A stretch of DNA of 64,000 nt, taken from positions 10,546,999-10,610,998 of the forward strand of contig CM023542.1 of assembly GCA_013350335.1 (NCBI GenBank), written 5' to 3'. This stretch comes from Chimonanthus salicifolius. Taxonomy: Eukaryota > Streptophyta > Magnoliopsida > Laurales > Calycanthaceae. A program made the translations under genes and the position numbers. The notes beneath the pieces are model-generated. The model was not told where the DNA came from. It saw only the letters and a program-made list of their open reading frames with translations, and did no database searches. Below are positions 10,760 to 22,808 of this stretch, piece after piece (positions within the stretch are counted from its first letter, which is position 1; each line of letters opens with the position of its first letter).

Positions 10760-12043
10760 CAGGGCCGTCTTGACACAAGTTGAGGCCTAAGGCAAAAATT
10801 ATAAATGAGGCTTTTTTGATATTTGACATATTATTATAAGTAATATTTAATTAAAATTTTAATTATATAATAAAAATAATTTTTTCTAAAATTTTTATTT
10901 TTTATTTTTTGATATGTAAAATTATTAATTAATTTTTGTATTCAAGTTTTGCTAAAATATCATTTTAAGAGGGGTTTTATTGTATGAAATAGGAATTCAA
11001 GATAGATCAAAATCTTCATTTTTTTTCTTCTAATCTCTCGATAAAGATTAACAACAAAGCCTACAAAAATCTAGGCAAAGTTGTAAACATGAATAAAATG
11101 CCTTTTTAAAGCATTATAGAAACCAAAGAGCCATAATTGGCCTGGTTGATGTATCAAGAGCACCTGAATCATTGTTCATTTGCTTACCTGAAACTTTTGG
11201 CCCTACTAACCAAGTTTTGAGATCCAATACTTCCAATTCCATTGGGTGGTTGATCTCTAACACCTAGATTTTTCTCAAATTACAATATTAAAAAAATTAA
11301 AATAAATCACTGCAAGGAATGAAATACTTTGGATCTTCTTAAAATAAAATAAACTCACATAAATTTAGGATGACTTGGTTGAAACTTCGATCAAATGAGT
11401 AAACGGGTCAATTAAATGGGTAAATTGGTACTAACAAAGAATGTTAGATGAGTTTGATGGGTTAGTGGACTCGGTTAATTCTTGTCAAAGTAGCAAACTG
11501 GACATTAAATGAAGGCCATGAAATTAAAAGACAAGGTGGGGGACGGTGGGAAGAGTTGTGGAATGCATTAATGGGTCAAGGTTGCTTGGGGGTCAAAGGG
11601 TTATGATTGGTGGGCATTAATGTGGTGTAATCAAGGTGGCAATAGAGATGGGTCGTAGATATTTGTGAAGATAAGATAAAGAAAAGGTGAGGGAAAAATG
11701 CTCCGTAACAGAGAGGTGAGGGTACGATGGTGGAGGCTTGCAGTAGATTTGACGATGGAGAAATGGGTGGCTTAAGCAAGAGGCAGCAGAGAGATCTGGC
11801 CGTCGCATGAGAGAGAACCTGTAGCGGCAGATAGTCAAGATGAAGAGCAGCAATGGCAAGATCTGTTCGGTGTGAAGAAACGTCAGGGGCCTTTCTAAGG
11901 GGGGCCTAAGGGCTAAGGCAACTGCCTTATTTGCCTCCCCCTTGAGCCGGCCCTGATGGGAGCTTAGCCACGATGAGAGGGGCCTTCTTCGTCTGGGGAC
12001 CTAAGGAGATTGCCTTTCTTACCAAGGGGTTAAGACGGCCCTG
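10760..12043. mobile_element. Non-autonomous hAT element with perfect 8-bp TSD
   Basis: The left end CAGGGCCGTCTTGA pairs with the right end TTAAGACGGCCCTG (13 of 14). Both flanks are CTTACATC (10752-10759 and 12044-12051), an exact 8-bp duplication as expected for hAT. Subterminal GAGGCCTAAGGC at the left and GGGGCCTAAGGGCTAAGGC at the right are characteristic of this group. A second right-end-like sequence, GAGCCGGCCCTG, ends at 11955, 88 bp inside the true end, and looks like a duplicated terminus. Inner open frames (both strands, 60-80 codons) show no transposase features, so the element would depend on an outside transposase. Confidence 0.9.
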
Positions 12044-12168
12044 CTTACATCTCGGATCAACGTACGAAGAAATTACCTCTCGTCCTCAAAATTTTAACCA
12101 ACGTATTCATCTTGAGTCCAACAAGTTCGGATACGTCTATCGCATCATCGACTCATGCTCTCATGCAT

Positions 12169-13742
12169 TGAAAGTTCCTGAGTGCTAGAACATGATTTTC
12201 TAGAGAGAGAGAGAGAGGGGGGTGAATAGGACAATCCCAATTTTTGTTGTCTTCACAAATTTCTTGATTAATTAAAATGATAAGCAGCGGAATTAACAAC
12301 GTAATCAAGAAGATGTGTTGTGTATTAACAAGAGTGTACAAATAATAGAGTAAACACACAAGCAAGCCAAACACCCACATCACCCGATGTATAATGGTTC
12401 AGAGTAAATCCTTCATACATCCACTGTTGGACTCATCCAACCTTGGGTTATCCCAAATACACTATGTGGGGAATTACGCTCTCACGAATGGAGTAGGAAT
12501 TCCACCTACACAATTGAATGAGAATTTCACACACTCGCCTAAGATTTTGAAAGGTTTGACCTACCCCAGTCTACTTACTTATCCCTTTATTTTTTATAGT
12601 TGTTCAAGCACCTTGCTTTAATCCACTTCACAAGATGATGTTTAAATTCTAAACACAGAGAAACACTCTTTGTAGCTCACTTGAAGGTGTAGATGTGCTT
12701 CAGAGGATTTCTCCAAACTTGATGTCCTTGATGACAAAGATGTGTCAATGTATGAGCAACCACAAGTTTGGGAGAATTTTCTAGGATATAGATATGCCAA
12801 TTGATCCTAGATCTATTTTTCTTTCTCTTAATCTCAATCAAACCATTGATCGACCAAGTATAGTGCATAGAGAGAGGTTGGGATCTCTAGGAATGCCTTT
12901 AAGATTTTCCTATGTGAAGGGTCTAAGGTGTCCAACTAGTTTCTCCAAAGTTTGGAGTTTAAATAGGCATCCAAAATTTTCCCGAACAGGCATGGCGAAG
13001 GGCCGTGGCACCGCGATGGATTGTGACTTAAAAATGTGCTGTTGCAATGTGATCATTAGCATTTAATGCAGTCTCAACTGATAGAAAATGATCACGCACG
13101 ATGGATCGTGAAATCTAGTGATGGGTCACCACTTGACATAGGATCGTCCTGGGGCAAGCTGAGTTTGACAATATTTGTTCAAACTAGAATATTAAAAATC
13201 TCAGCCGATAGATCGTGAACCCGATGGGTCGGTCCTGTCCCATATGATGGGTTGTGCCCATGATAGTATCGCACTGTCAACAAACCAGTTTGACAATGTC
13301 TTTCCAACCAGAACCCTTGTCACTCCAGATGATGGATCATTAGACCATGATGGGTCGTCCCTGTCCAAGGCGATAGATCATCAGACACGACCTATAGTCC
13401 TGATAGTTTATCAGTTTTCAAGTATGATTCCATCTGGTTCTGTTGGCTGTCAATGGTCCACTAGATTTAATTGAAGATTTACCAATATGATTATCTATGT
13501 CTAGTCTAGGTCTTCATAGGTGTGTTGGGTTTATCCTAAAGTCATCTATGGCCAATTTACTTGTGTGATTGACATACACTTGGTGATGCTTGAATCATGC
13601 ACTTGATCTTCCAATGATTTTCTCTTGATTTAATCTTCACACCACTTGAGTCTTGTCTCATTGTCTTCAATCTTTTAAGGCAATGCTTTGCTAGGTCACG
13701 TAATTGAAAACAAGGTGACTCGGTCAAACCGGGGCACTAATA
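12169..13742 (-). mobile_element. Copia (SIRE/Maximus-like) LTR, 1.57 kb
   Basis: On the minus strand it starts at 13742 with a form of TGTTAGTGCCCCGG in which the second base is mutated, and ends AGGAACTTTCA at 12169. It has the TATA-like box, the TGGTTCAG and CATCCACTG module and the pyrimidine tract in the same order as the LTR at 8099. The next minus-strand bases resemble a decayed primer site (TGCATGAGAGCATGAG), so this may be a 5' LTR rather than a solo LTR. The flanks TGCAT and TCTTA do not match, which agrees with that or with decay. Confidence 0.65.
12985..13410 (-). repeat. Palindrome array in LTR U3 (GATGGATCGTG words)
   Basis: Words such as CGATGGATTGTG, GATGGATCGTGA, CGATGGGTCGG and GATGATGGATCATTAG occur over 420 bp just upstream of the TATA-like TATTTAAAC (complement of about 12958-12967). 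They are a variant of the words at 8925-9565, so word sequence drifts between LTR copies while position is kept. Confidence 0.6.
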
Positions 13743-14635
13743 TCTTACATCTATATGACTCCGACAAAGCATCTCAAGATCTGGAATCTCATCCATGAAC
13801 CTCAATCACAACACCTAACAGATCCATGCATCGTCTTTCAAGCCATCTAAAGGTAACATATCACATGTGGCACTACACTACATGAGGGGTTCACTATCTT
13901 AGCATCAAGTACACCATCATACCCATAATCTTTTCTGAACATGTACATGCCCAACAATATTAACATGGGCCTCTACAATGCATCACCATCCTTAGTTTCC
14001 AAGCCTCTCATCTAAACATCCAACCCACATGGATTTGCTCACTTGTGTCTATGTCAGACACCCACGTTCCAAGTTTCTCTTACATGGTGGCAACTCTGCC
14101 AACTCTTCTAGGAATATAACAATGACTAATATTCCTTGAGACATCTCAACATGAGTCATCACTACAATTCTATATTGGCTACCCAATGAAAATGCATATT
14201 TTTTCACATGTAAAATCAAAACCCTAAACAATTACACTCATTCAATGATCATACCACCGTCGCATATGCCACATCACCACAAGACCTTCACCTCCACCTT
14301 CGGTAGTCTCTACACGGTTACATTTACTACTCGCGCCATGATAAGGCTGTCTACCTCCAGTCTCAGTAGTTATTGTAGTGTTCGTCACATCTCACAACGT
14401 AACCTTTCAGAAACTAATCCTACCTCAACCTTTTTAATGTAGCTTTCATCTTTTGGAAACATGTGTACATAAATCCACAATATCAATAAAGACCCACTAA
14501 CAATGCCAATATAATCACAGTACCATACTTGATTCCCTATACTCACTCAAGGGTTAAACTACCAAGTCTAGTCTCATCTCACATCAGTCCAACAATAACC
14601 CAAGCGGGTAACTTAGTATTTCTATACGGTCAACG
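13743..14635. other. Unassigned sequence between two retroelements
   Basis: About 0.9 kb without a convincing gene. Together with 12052-12168 it probably is decayed internal sequence of the minus-strand gypsy element whose LTR ends at 10460, but I recognise no gag or pol motif. The short open frames (60-65 codons) have no family resemblance. Confidence 0.3.
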
Positions 14636-14639
14636 TTGA

Positions 14640-14855
14640 TTTGATTTGTATCTTATAAATATGGTTCTATAATAGAATAGATATATAAGTTTTTAAGTCT
14701 AATATATTTTACTAACATGATATTAGTCCCAGGTTCAATTTTTGTGTTTTCGTTGAAATTTTCTTGAGTGATAGCTTGTATCTTTATGAAGGAAAGAGAA
14801 ATCGATCAAAACCACATGATACCTTCAATTGTAAATTGTGTCCTTTGAAGATTAT
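14640..14855 (+). repeat. TRIM-like unit, left part
   Basis: This matches the repeat units at 1190-3130: CTATAAATATGGTTCTAT-type LTR text, a decayed primer site (ATGATATTAGTCCCAGG at about 14716-14734), ATAGCTTGTAT, and CCTTCAATTGTAAATTGTG. It is cut at ATTAT (14851-14855) by the solo LTR that follows and resumes at 22809 (see that entry), which supports the insertion model. Confidence 0.7.
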
Positions 14856-16369
14856 TGTCACGCTTCACCTCGCAGTGGGAGCCAGAACACGACTGAGTTT
14901 TTTATATACATCACACAGGGAAACCTATGGGTTTTTACATTTACTCAATAAAAATAACCTATCGCATACATTGGATTTTCCAAAGAAGTAAATGTCACAT
15001 ATGGTCTTCACATGTGGACTCAAACATTCACTATAGAGAACTATTTAATACACGCATCAGAATAGCACACAGAAAAGGTAATGGTTTTATTACATGTTTA
15101 GTCGTGCCTCAAGTTGACACAAGAATTATTACAACACAAGGTTTTTCAAAATAAAGATAATAAATCTCCCGCCTAAAGGGGAGTTTCTGGGGTCCCATCT
15201 CTACAGCAGCAACGGGGGTTCGTCATTCCCCTCCTTAGGCATGTTCCCTGAAACATAAGGGATATGAGCTAAACAACCCAGTGAAGAGAAAACAACGAAC
15301 ATACATAATATGTTATCACCCAAGAATGTTATCAAACGATACATAGTTATTCTAAATAGATTACTCAATGAGTTCATGCAATTCATCTAAATTGGGTCAT
15401 CACCTTTGCATGGTTAATCTACCATTTTCTATGCATGCATTCTATATCATGAAACACTGCCTCTGTCTATCGACATGCGGTCTACACTAAGTTGACCGCG
15501 AACCAGTGTTTCACTCAGTCCGTAATATGTTATACATAATAGCCTGTTACAACCCAATGCTTAACTCAGTACGTATAACATTCTTCATTTCAACTATTCA
15601 TAGCCCAATGATTCACTCGGTGCATGAATGCAATCTATTTGACATGCATATTGTAACATACAATGCATATCATTCATATGGATAAACTAACCCATGAACC
15701 CAACATGATACCCCATCACTCAGCATAATTTCCCTCACTCAGCTATCATGCATTTCCTATCACATACCTGCATGGAATTGCATAACATAATTTCAAGCAT
15801 GTATATCATACAAGACATCCAGTATCATTTAAAATATTGTAATTAAAATATATACAACTAGTTAATCCCCCACATTCCGGGGTTATCAAATCTTTACTAA
15901 ATTTAAATGACAAAGTTTAAATTGTGTAAAGTAAATGACGGAATCGTAAAGAAAACATTAAAGTCCATTTTACCATTTTCAATCTTCAATAATTATTTAC
16001 GTGATTTGTTCCATCTAGAGATCGGGGAATGCCTCACTTGTTTGATCCAGGAATTTATTAAGTGTCATTACTTAGGACTGTACACAACCAGATTCGAGTC
16101 CGAGCATAGAAGACGAGTGTACAATGCAAACCAGTTTCATGTCTGGGCATTTTGACACATTTCTCACAGAGCCCTGCATGCAAATATACAATAAATACAA
16201 ACATAACATATATTCCACATGAAATCATGAGTTGGAGACTGACGCCAGCGCATACTCATCCAACTACTTAACTGGTTAACCTCTAGGCACATAACCGGGT
16301 CCATTTTGTGTTATAAACAGCTAGGCCTTGGCTCCCCGATACTCTCATATGTTTACGTTCTATAATTGA

Positions 16370-18234
16370 TGAACAATGTAAAATGATGATTTTACCCCTG
16401 ATATTTGGACTAGTTAGCCCTTTATTTTGTATATTAGATATGTTCAATATTATTTTCGAGTCTTGTAGGTGAATTTGGAAAATACAAAGAAACCAGAAGA
16501 AAACCGGGAAGAATTACAGATTTTGAGCAAGAAAAACTAATTTTGAAGGTTTGGATTTTTTTAGTGATTATTTTACCACATTTTAGGATTTTATTGTAAA
16601 TTGAATGTTCCAAATCCGTTTATGAGAGTTCGGAATATTTCAATATAGTCTAGAATTGAATGCTAAGTGGTAAAATAATTATTTTAAAAATTCCATGAAG
16701 AATTAAGAGCCCGCCTAAAGCCCGGTAAAAGAAGAATGTGAAACAATGCAGAATAGGAGTTGAGTTGGTGTAATAAACTGGATAAAGGAAGTGACATATG
16801 AGCCCAAGCCAAGGTCCAAGCTCTAGGCCCAATGGTCAAGTCCATGTGCTCCACACTTTTAAGAGGCCCACAATACATAGCCCAAGCTCAACTCAAAGCC
16901 CACATTTTAATCAATGCTCATAAGTCATTTGCGCGAATACTCATCTCCACAACCTTCCATCGCTAAACCTTAAAACACCAAGAGACAACTCTCATTCCTA
17001 ATCTCCCATGCGGCAAACCTTTTGGAATCTCATGCGCCTCCTCCTAAACCCCATCCGTAGCACATCCTCATGAGCCTAAACCTAAATCCAAAACTCTAAA
17101 GCCTCCACACGCCCCTTGCATCATCCGTACCTTCCTCCTTCACCTTCCCCACCTACATTGGACTCTCAAGTTTCCAAAAAAAACCCTAACCTTTCTCCTT
17201 AAGTCATCAAATCCTAACCTTTCACTCCATAAAACCCTAATCCATCCTACCCCTTCATTCCTACCCCTCAAACCTATAAATAGCCATGTGTCTAGGGCAA
17301 ATTCGAATTTGGGCTTGGAGAATTAAAGGCTGTGCGTAGGAGAAAGAAGAGAAGAGGAGAAAGAGGAAGAAAATGGGTAAAATTTTAATTTTCCATAGGC
17401 TTTTTTTAATTTCTTGTATTTTCCATATCATTTTCTTGTAAATTCTTCGATTCAATTCCATGATTTGTAATTCCAATTTCATATGTTATTAATAAAATAG
17501 AGGTGCAATGAAATAATTATTTTATCGTTTTCCAATTAATAAATGATGTGTGATGATTATTTGATTTTATTTTTATTTTGTAATCAAGTTTATGTTTAGA
17601 TTTAATTTTAATTGTTTCAAATAAGATGTGATGAAAATTTAGATGAATAGATTTCATTTTCCTTTTCTAAGGCTCTTGTTTTAAGAGTGTAATGAAATTA
17701 TTTTAGATCTGGACAAGAAGTATATATTTTGTTCAGTCTAACGTCTCCTCTGGAATGATTATTTTAATGACATTCATGGATTTGGTTTTTATAATAATTA
17801 TGTCTGAATGGTATGAATGCATGACTATTAATTTACGTGAGCTCCATATTGTAAGCCTCTGTTTAATTATTAAAATATGGAAAACAATGCCGCCTTGATT
17901 TTCTGAACCAATTTCAATGTAAAATATGTAAATATTTTGATTTAATTTATTCTCTATTCTTTCATGATTATAAATCCGATTTAAATGATGGAACTAGGTT
18001 GGAATTAAATTGTATTCTAATTAGATCTAGGTTAGATTTAGGTTATTTTTACATTTCTTAATTAATTCCACCATTAAATTTGCTAAACGATTTTATTCCA
18101 AATATTATGATTAGTTTATATTTTGTTAATATTTTTGGATATATTTTTTGTAATTCCCTTGGGTTTGACCTCGCACTCATTCATTGTGTTATTTATGGTT
18201 CGTGCGCTTGCGAGTAAATGTAAAACGTACAACA
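16370..18234 (+). mobile_element. Tat/Athila-like gypsy 5' LTR
   Basis: The start TGAACAATG followed by TTTTACCCCTGATATTTGG matches the start of the LTR at 35108-37738 read on its minus strand. The end GTACAACA is followed a few bases later by a TGGCGTTGTTGTCGTGG primer site. The left boundary could be 3 bp further left (TGATGAACA). Near the end TGGTTCGTGCGCTTGCGAGT is the conserved Tat/Athila LTR 3' text also found (inverted) at 35130 and 60000. Confidence 0.75.
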
Positions 18235-18240
18235 AGTTTT

Positions 18241-18257
18241 TGGCGTTGTTGTCGTGG
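18241..18257 (+). other. Primer binding site of Tat/Athila type
   Basis: TGGCGTTGTTGTCGTGG is a decayed form of the TGGCGCCGTTGCCGGGG site that marks Tat/Athila-lineage gypsy elements, seven bases after the LTR end. This decides the lineage of the flanking LTR and gag. Confidence 0.75.
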
Positions 18258-19532
18258 AATTAAAAAATATTGCAAAATATTTACTGTGAGTAGTTTTTGG
18301 GATATTTTTTTTATTAAAACTTGTACATTCAATGCCAATTTTTTTTTATAAAAAAAAATCTCACAATTTCTGGTTTTATTCTATGAGATTCAAAATACAT
18401 GATTTTTTTTTCTAGTCGACTGGTGCCCTAAACTCTTGATTTTTTACTTCCTTGGAATTTTACTTGAAATTGGAGATTTTTTTGTGGTGATTAATTTTGA
18501 AATTTTAGTATAGCTTTGATTTAACTTAGAACTCTTAATTAGGGTTTTTATTTTTAATCCCTCCACTAGTTATAAATTTTAAGAAATTTGCATTTAAGAT
18601 TAGGTTTCATGCATTTTTTTGTGATTTAGAATCTTCACCATGGTTTGTATTTTTTTTTTTTTTAATTTTCAGGGATTTTTAATTGCACGCTAAAATTTCT
18701 GGAAAAGACTCATCATAGCCCAAGGTGAGTGCCTAATGACTTTCTTTTAACTTTAATTTTCTCATGCACGTATATAGAACTTTTTTTTAGGGTGTTTTCA
18801 TTTATTATCTGCATTTAAAGAAAAAAATTCATATTTAATTTGTTCATGCACTTAGGTTGTTAGTTAATGCATTAGGTTAATTTTTTTTGTTTATTGTCTT
18901 CATATTTGATTGAATCTTGCATTGGTAACTTAGGATTGCATTCACAATATCTAGTAACCAATTAGTAAAAATGGTTCATGCATTACCAAAATAAAATCAA
19001 TTTATAGCCATTAGTTAGAAGTAGGGTTTTCATGCTCAATAGGATAATCTTTAATTCGGTTAATTTTGTTTTTGCCGGTGAAAAGTTTTACTTCAAGCAC
19101 GTTGTCTAAGGCTAGTTCTATCACAAAGACTTTCTAGTCTAAGGATAAGTGGGATCTTAAGTAGATGGCATTATGCTCCCCCACTTACCTAGGAATTTAC
19201 CTGGCTATGCTTGTGGTTAAACTCTCATCAGAGACTTAAAATTTTCTGAAAAGGAGATTAGGAGCAGTCTAGAGTCTAGGTTCCCTTTCTTAGCCAAAAA
19301 ATCGATTTTCACTAAGAATTTTCAATTTTAGTCTAGGTTTAGGGCATACTTTGTGTGATTTTGTTTGAGCGTGGATGATCGCGTCTGTGAATGAGCAGTT
19401 GGTCTCGTGACTCCACCAATCGCTTGGTTAGAGTTACACTACATGTTGTTCCACCAATCGATGTGTTCGGAGCCCACTCAGGTCCAGTCAGTCTTAGATA
19501 CACCACGCACAACACCACCCCCATCACCTAGA
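18258..19532 (+). mobile_element. Untranslated leader of the Tat/Athila-like element
   Basis: A long AT-rich, T-tract-rich leader lies between primer site and gag, as is usual in this lineage. It has no coding frame. Text near 19080-19320 recurs in decayed form at 54230-54330. Confidence 0.55.
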
Positions 19533-19870
19533 ATGGCCGAAGAACAAGAGAATGAGAACACCTTTCGTCAGTATTTTGAACCCGTTACAGCCAACACTCC
19601 ATCTTGTATATTTTTTCCACAGACTACCGCTACCCAGTGGGAATTGAAACCATCTACTTTGAACCTCCTTCCTATATTCTATGGGTATGAGCAAGAGGAA
19701 CCTTATTTACACAATTCCTGGATATCCACTCCATGTTTAAATTCAACAATTTTTTTGATGTGTTCGTTAAACTTCGCAGGTTTCTGTTTTCTCTCAAGGA
19801 GAGAGCGAAAACATGGTTGAACTCTCTGCCCACAAATTCCATTAGAGATTGGAACCAATTGGTCAATTAA
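19533..19870 (+). pseudogene. gag pseudogene, Tat/Athila-like gypsy
   Basis: The frame opens with MAEEQENENTFRQYFEPV, then ATQWELKPSTLNLLPIFYG, the region that precedes the core gag fold in this lineage. A frameshift near 19710 breaks the frame; after it the core motif KLRRFLFSLKERAKTWLNSL and then SIRDWNQLV can be read, matching the plant retrotransposon gag family (PF03732), which forms the particle that packages element RNA. The product stops at TAA 19868-19870, within what should be the middle of gag. No zinc knuckle, protease or polymerase follows: the sequence changes to a minus-strand LTR of another Tat-like family. So this is a truncated, dead copy. Confidence 0.8.
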
Positions 19871-19959
19871 CGTGTGAATAGTGTCAGGTATCATTTTCTG
19901 GTCCCATTCATGTCTTTTCCATCGTTTCATTGTCCATGGCTCTCATTATTGTCTCATAG

Positions 19960-21600
19960 TTAACGGTATTCCAATTTAAATTTTAATTTCAAATTAAAAT
20001 GTGTTGTTGAATCTCCTCACCGAAATTGGAGGGTTTCCAAAAGAAAATTGAAATAATTAAAAATACGTATAAATAAATCTACGAAAAGCAAGGCAGGTAA
20101 GAACAAGCATAAATAAATCGTAAAAGTAAATACTGAAACGTAAAATTTACAAAAAAGTAAATAACACCTAGGACATGGTGTTTTAAAACGGAAACGTAAA
20201 TAAAATACTCAGTGCTTGGTCTTGAATCTTCCCTAGGGAGAGCCTCCAGTAAATCCGAGAGTTTTGGCCTAGAGAGTGCAGAAGCAATAAAAAGCATGAA
20301 AATTGCAGAAATAGTAAATTCTGGCTTGTAACCTTGGACCAGTCCGAACATATAGGTTAGGCCTTAAAGCATATCCGTCCTGAGATGGCGTACGGATAAG
20401 GAGGTTTGCAAATGGGGATGTTCTGCAAGTATTTTGTGCCAGGCCTCTGGATGTTCCGAACTGGAGTTCGGGACTCTTGAGCTTATTCCTCGAAAAGAAT
20501 CCAAGAATGAAGCTATAACAAAAACACCTACGGAAACCAGATTTCTTCACTTTGCCTTAGAAAATTCAGAATAGCCAAGTAGTTAACAAAGAAAAGAAAA
20601 AGAAAACAGGAAATATACACAAAGTAAGAACATGCTGATTAGGGGTCAGACTTAAGTATCAGACTTCCGACAGGATTATATATCGGACTTTCGACGTGCA
20701 ACGCATCAGACTTCCGATAAAGAACCAAAATAACAGAGAGTGATTTTTTTTTTTTTTTTTCGTTCTTAGGGTCGGAACTCCTGCCTGACAGTATTGGATT
20801 TCCAGCACTTTTACCCATCGGACTTCCAATGAACAAAGTGTCAGACTTCCGACAGTAAAACAGAAATAACTGAGAGAAAAATACATTTTTTCCCTCCCGG
20901 GGTCGGAACTTCGATCTTGAAGTATTGGACCTCCGACAGTGTCGGACTTCCGACTGTAAATTGTCAATTTCCAGCATGAGCCAGAAACCCATGTTTACGG
21001 CAGAAAAACTGAATATCAAACTCTAGTTTGGGCCTTTTTTTTTGTACTTTAAATAAAAAACCAACCTTACTGATAGATTCTAAACTAAAAATACAATAGT
21101 TTTCAAAACTTTGCTTTAATCAATTTAAAAAAAAATGAATTAAATGTAATCCCTCCAAAAATTTGGAGGAAATGAGAACAGTATCAGGTAAAGTAGTTTA
21201 ACTGTCCAGATGGCTTTTAATCTTGTTTATTACTATAAAATCATGTTCTAGAGTTAAAAAGTCTTGGAAATGACACTTTACAACATTTTTTTATCAATCC
21301 CAGCCCAATTCCATTTTTTCTTGCCTTTGGTTGGTTCAAACAGTTTTAAGGTAGAAGAAGAAGAAAGAAGAATAGGAGAGAGAGACAGTGCACGAAGCAA
21401 CAGAGAGGGAGAGTTCTTCCTGTTTTGAATTATGAGCGAAATGATTCTGTTTGTAGGGTATTTATAGAAGAAATTCATAGGGCGGTTGTTGCTATGCAGA
21501 GGTGAAGGAAGCAGACAACAATGCTACGACGAGTTTCAGCTGAAACGATGTAGGGCAACGGTCATGCTTTAAATGGAATTAACTGAAGTTGATTTCAATA
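19960..21600 (-). mobile_element. Second Tat-like LTR, minus strand (approximate ends)
   Basis: The layout matches the LTR at 59953-62035 segment by segment: CTCAGTGC plus TCCCTAGG-like text (20210-20240 versus 60655-60700), GCCTAGAGAGTGCAGAA (20268 versus 60640), a CTTCCGA array, an AAGAAGAAGAA stretch (21355 versus 61585), a TATA-like box (complement of about 21458-21470) and GCTACGACG (21523 versus 61738). Ends are not sharp, and I found no TSD. It appears to have inserted into the gag of the element at 16370-19870. Confidence 0.6.
20640..20960 (-). repeat. Palindrome array (TCGGACTTCCGA words)
   Basis: Words such as TCAGACTTCCGACAG, TCGGACTTTCGACG, TCGGACTTCCGACTG and GGTCGGAACTTCGA repeat irregularly about ten times. 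The core TCGGA-CT-TCCGA is a perfect inverted repeat with a 2-base centre. In this family the array lies about 500 bp downstream of the TATA-like box, thus in the transcribed leader, unlike the copia arrays. Confidence 0.75.
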
Positions 21601-21695
21601 GGGGTATATTGGGGTCCCACTAGGTAAATCCAGTTTCACTGATAGCTTCAGAACGTTGGATATAAGTTAGGGATAAAACATGAAAAAAAAAAAAC

Positions 21696-22207
21696 TGTAA
21701 TACCCAGCGCTGGCGTGAGGGAATTGTCCCAAATCGCCCAGCTGAGCTGGGTATGGAAGGGTTATAAGATGGCAACCCTTTCTCCTGAGCACGAGGCCTT
21801 TTGGCCCCAAGGGTGACGCTTGGGTCCAAATGTAAATCCATGCGAGTTTTCGAGTCCAAAGCGGACAATATAATGTGGACCATGACGAGTTGTTACAAAT
21901 GGTATCAGAGAAAGGTTCAACTCTCTACCTGTACGGGTCCTTTACTTGTGTCGTGTTACCTATAGACCCCCTGTCTGTGTAATGTGACAAAGCCGGGGAC
22001 GACTTTGGCTTAAAAGGGGTCGATTGCAATACCAAGCGCTGGTGTGTGGGAATTGTCCCACAATGCCCAACTGAGCTGGGTATGGAGGGGTTATAAGAGG
22101 GCAACACCCTCTCCTTAGCAAGAGGCTTTTTGGGCCCAAATCCAAATTCTTGCCGGTTGTTGAGGCCAAAGCGAACAATATCATGTTGGGTCGGTCAGAT
22201 CGTTACA
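21696..22207 (+). mobile_element. Complete TRIM retroelement, 512 bp
   Basis: Two direct repeats, 21696-21897 and 22025-22207, begin TGTAATACCCAGCGCTGG and TGCAATACCAAGCGCTGG and both end GTTACA. Between them are a primer site TGGTATCAGAG (21900-21910), 127 bp of internal sequence and a polypurine tract TAAAAGGGG (22011-22019) just before the second LTR. AAAC flanks both ends (21692-21695 and 22208-22211). This is a terminal-repeat retrotransposon in miniature with no coding sequence. No 5S rRNA-like segment is visible, so it is not a Cassandra-type TRIM. Its movement would depend on proteins from another element. Confidence 0.9.
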
Positions 22208-22808
22208 AAACTGATGCTATTTGTTGATTTAAATCAAAATTTCACTTATTATCAAATCGACGGCTCACATCTCGCAATTTTGATGCTTAAGATTGGGTGT
22301 TTAAAACTTCGAATTGAAATTCTAAAAACACAAAAAGTTTGAATAAAATACAAATTAACTATCGAAAATTTTTCATTGAGTTTCAAAGTCTGATGATATT
22401 TTAAAATAAAGGCTTTGCAAAAGGGACCCTTTCTAACGTTATATATTTCGAAAATTCTATAAATATTCAAACAAACTTTGAAATTCATAGCGTTCAATTT
22501 TTAAAGACCATTTGTGTGTGCAAGTTTGGAAGTCCAAATATTTCAAATGAGTGGTTTTACTCATCTAAATAGTTTTGATGTCACTATGTACTATTTTTTC
22601 AAAAATAATAAATGGTATATTATCCATAATAGTAAAATGACTATTTTGCCCTTCCAACTTCAACGAGTCAGACTAACGAGCTTGGATTGGGACAAAGTAG
22701 GGCTTTTTAGAAAGCCCACACGGTGATCTACACAACTAACCATACACAAAGTACACTTAGCGTTGCTAGTTGCACCATTTTAGTCAAATTTAGGGTCAGG
22801 GCATTACA

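Larger units (their letters stand above)
14856..22808 (-). mobile_element. Gypsy (Tekay/Del-like) solo LTR carrying nested elements
   Basis: On the minus strand it starts TGTAATGCCCTGACCC at 22808 and ends GAGGTGAAGCGTGACA at 14856. Flanks are exactly ATTAT at 14851-14855 and 22809-22813. The interrupted TRIM-like unit reads on across the junction once this block is removed. The LTR itself accounts for 14856-16369 and roughly 21600-22808 minus the TRIM; the rest is later insertions. A conserved segment (15250-15295) and a family-specific minisatellite-like stretch (15475-15640) sit where the other gypsy LTRs here have theirs. Confidence 0.75.

Noticed and set aside
10760..11955. hAT element ending at the inner CCGGCCCTG
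   Set aside because: The flanks CTTACATC and ATGGGAGC do not match, whereas the end at 12043 gives a perfect 8-bp TSD.
20639..21019. Two overlapping minus-strand frames of 102 and 126 codons
   Set aside because: They run through the TCGGACTTCCGA array of a Tat-like LTR; the repeated SDTVGGP and KSDTL peptides are translations of the DNA repeat.
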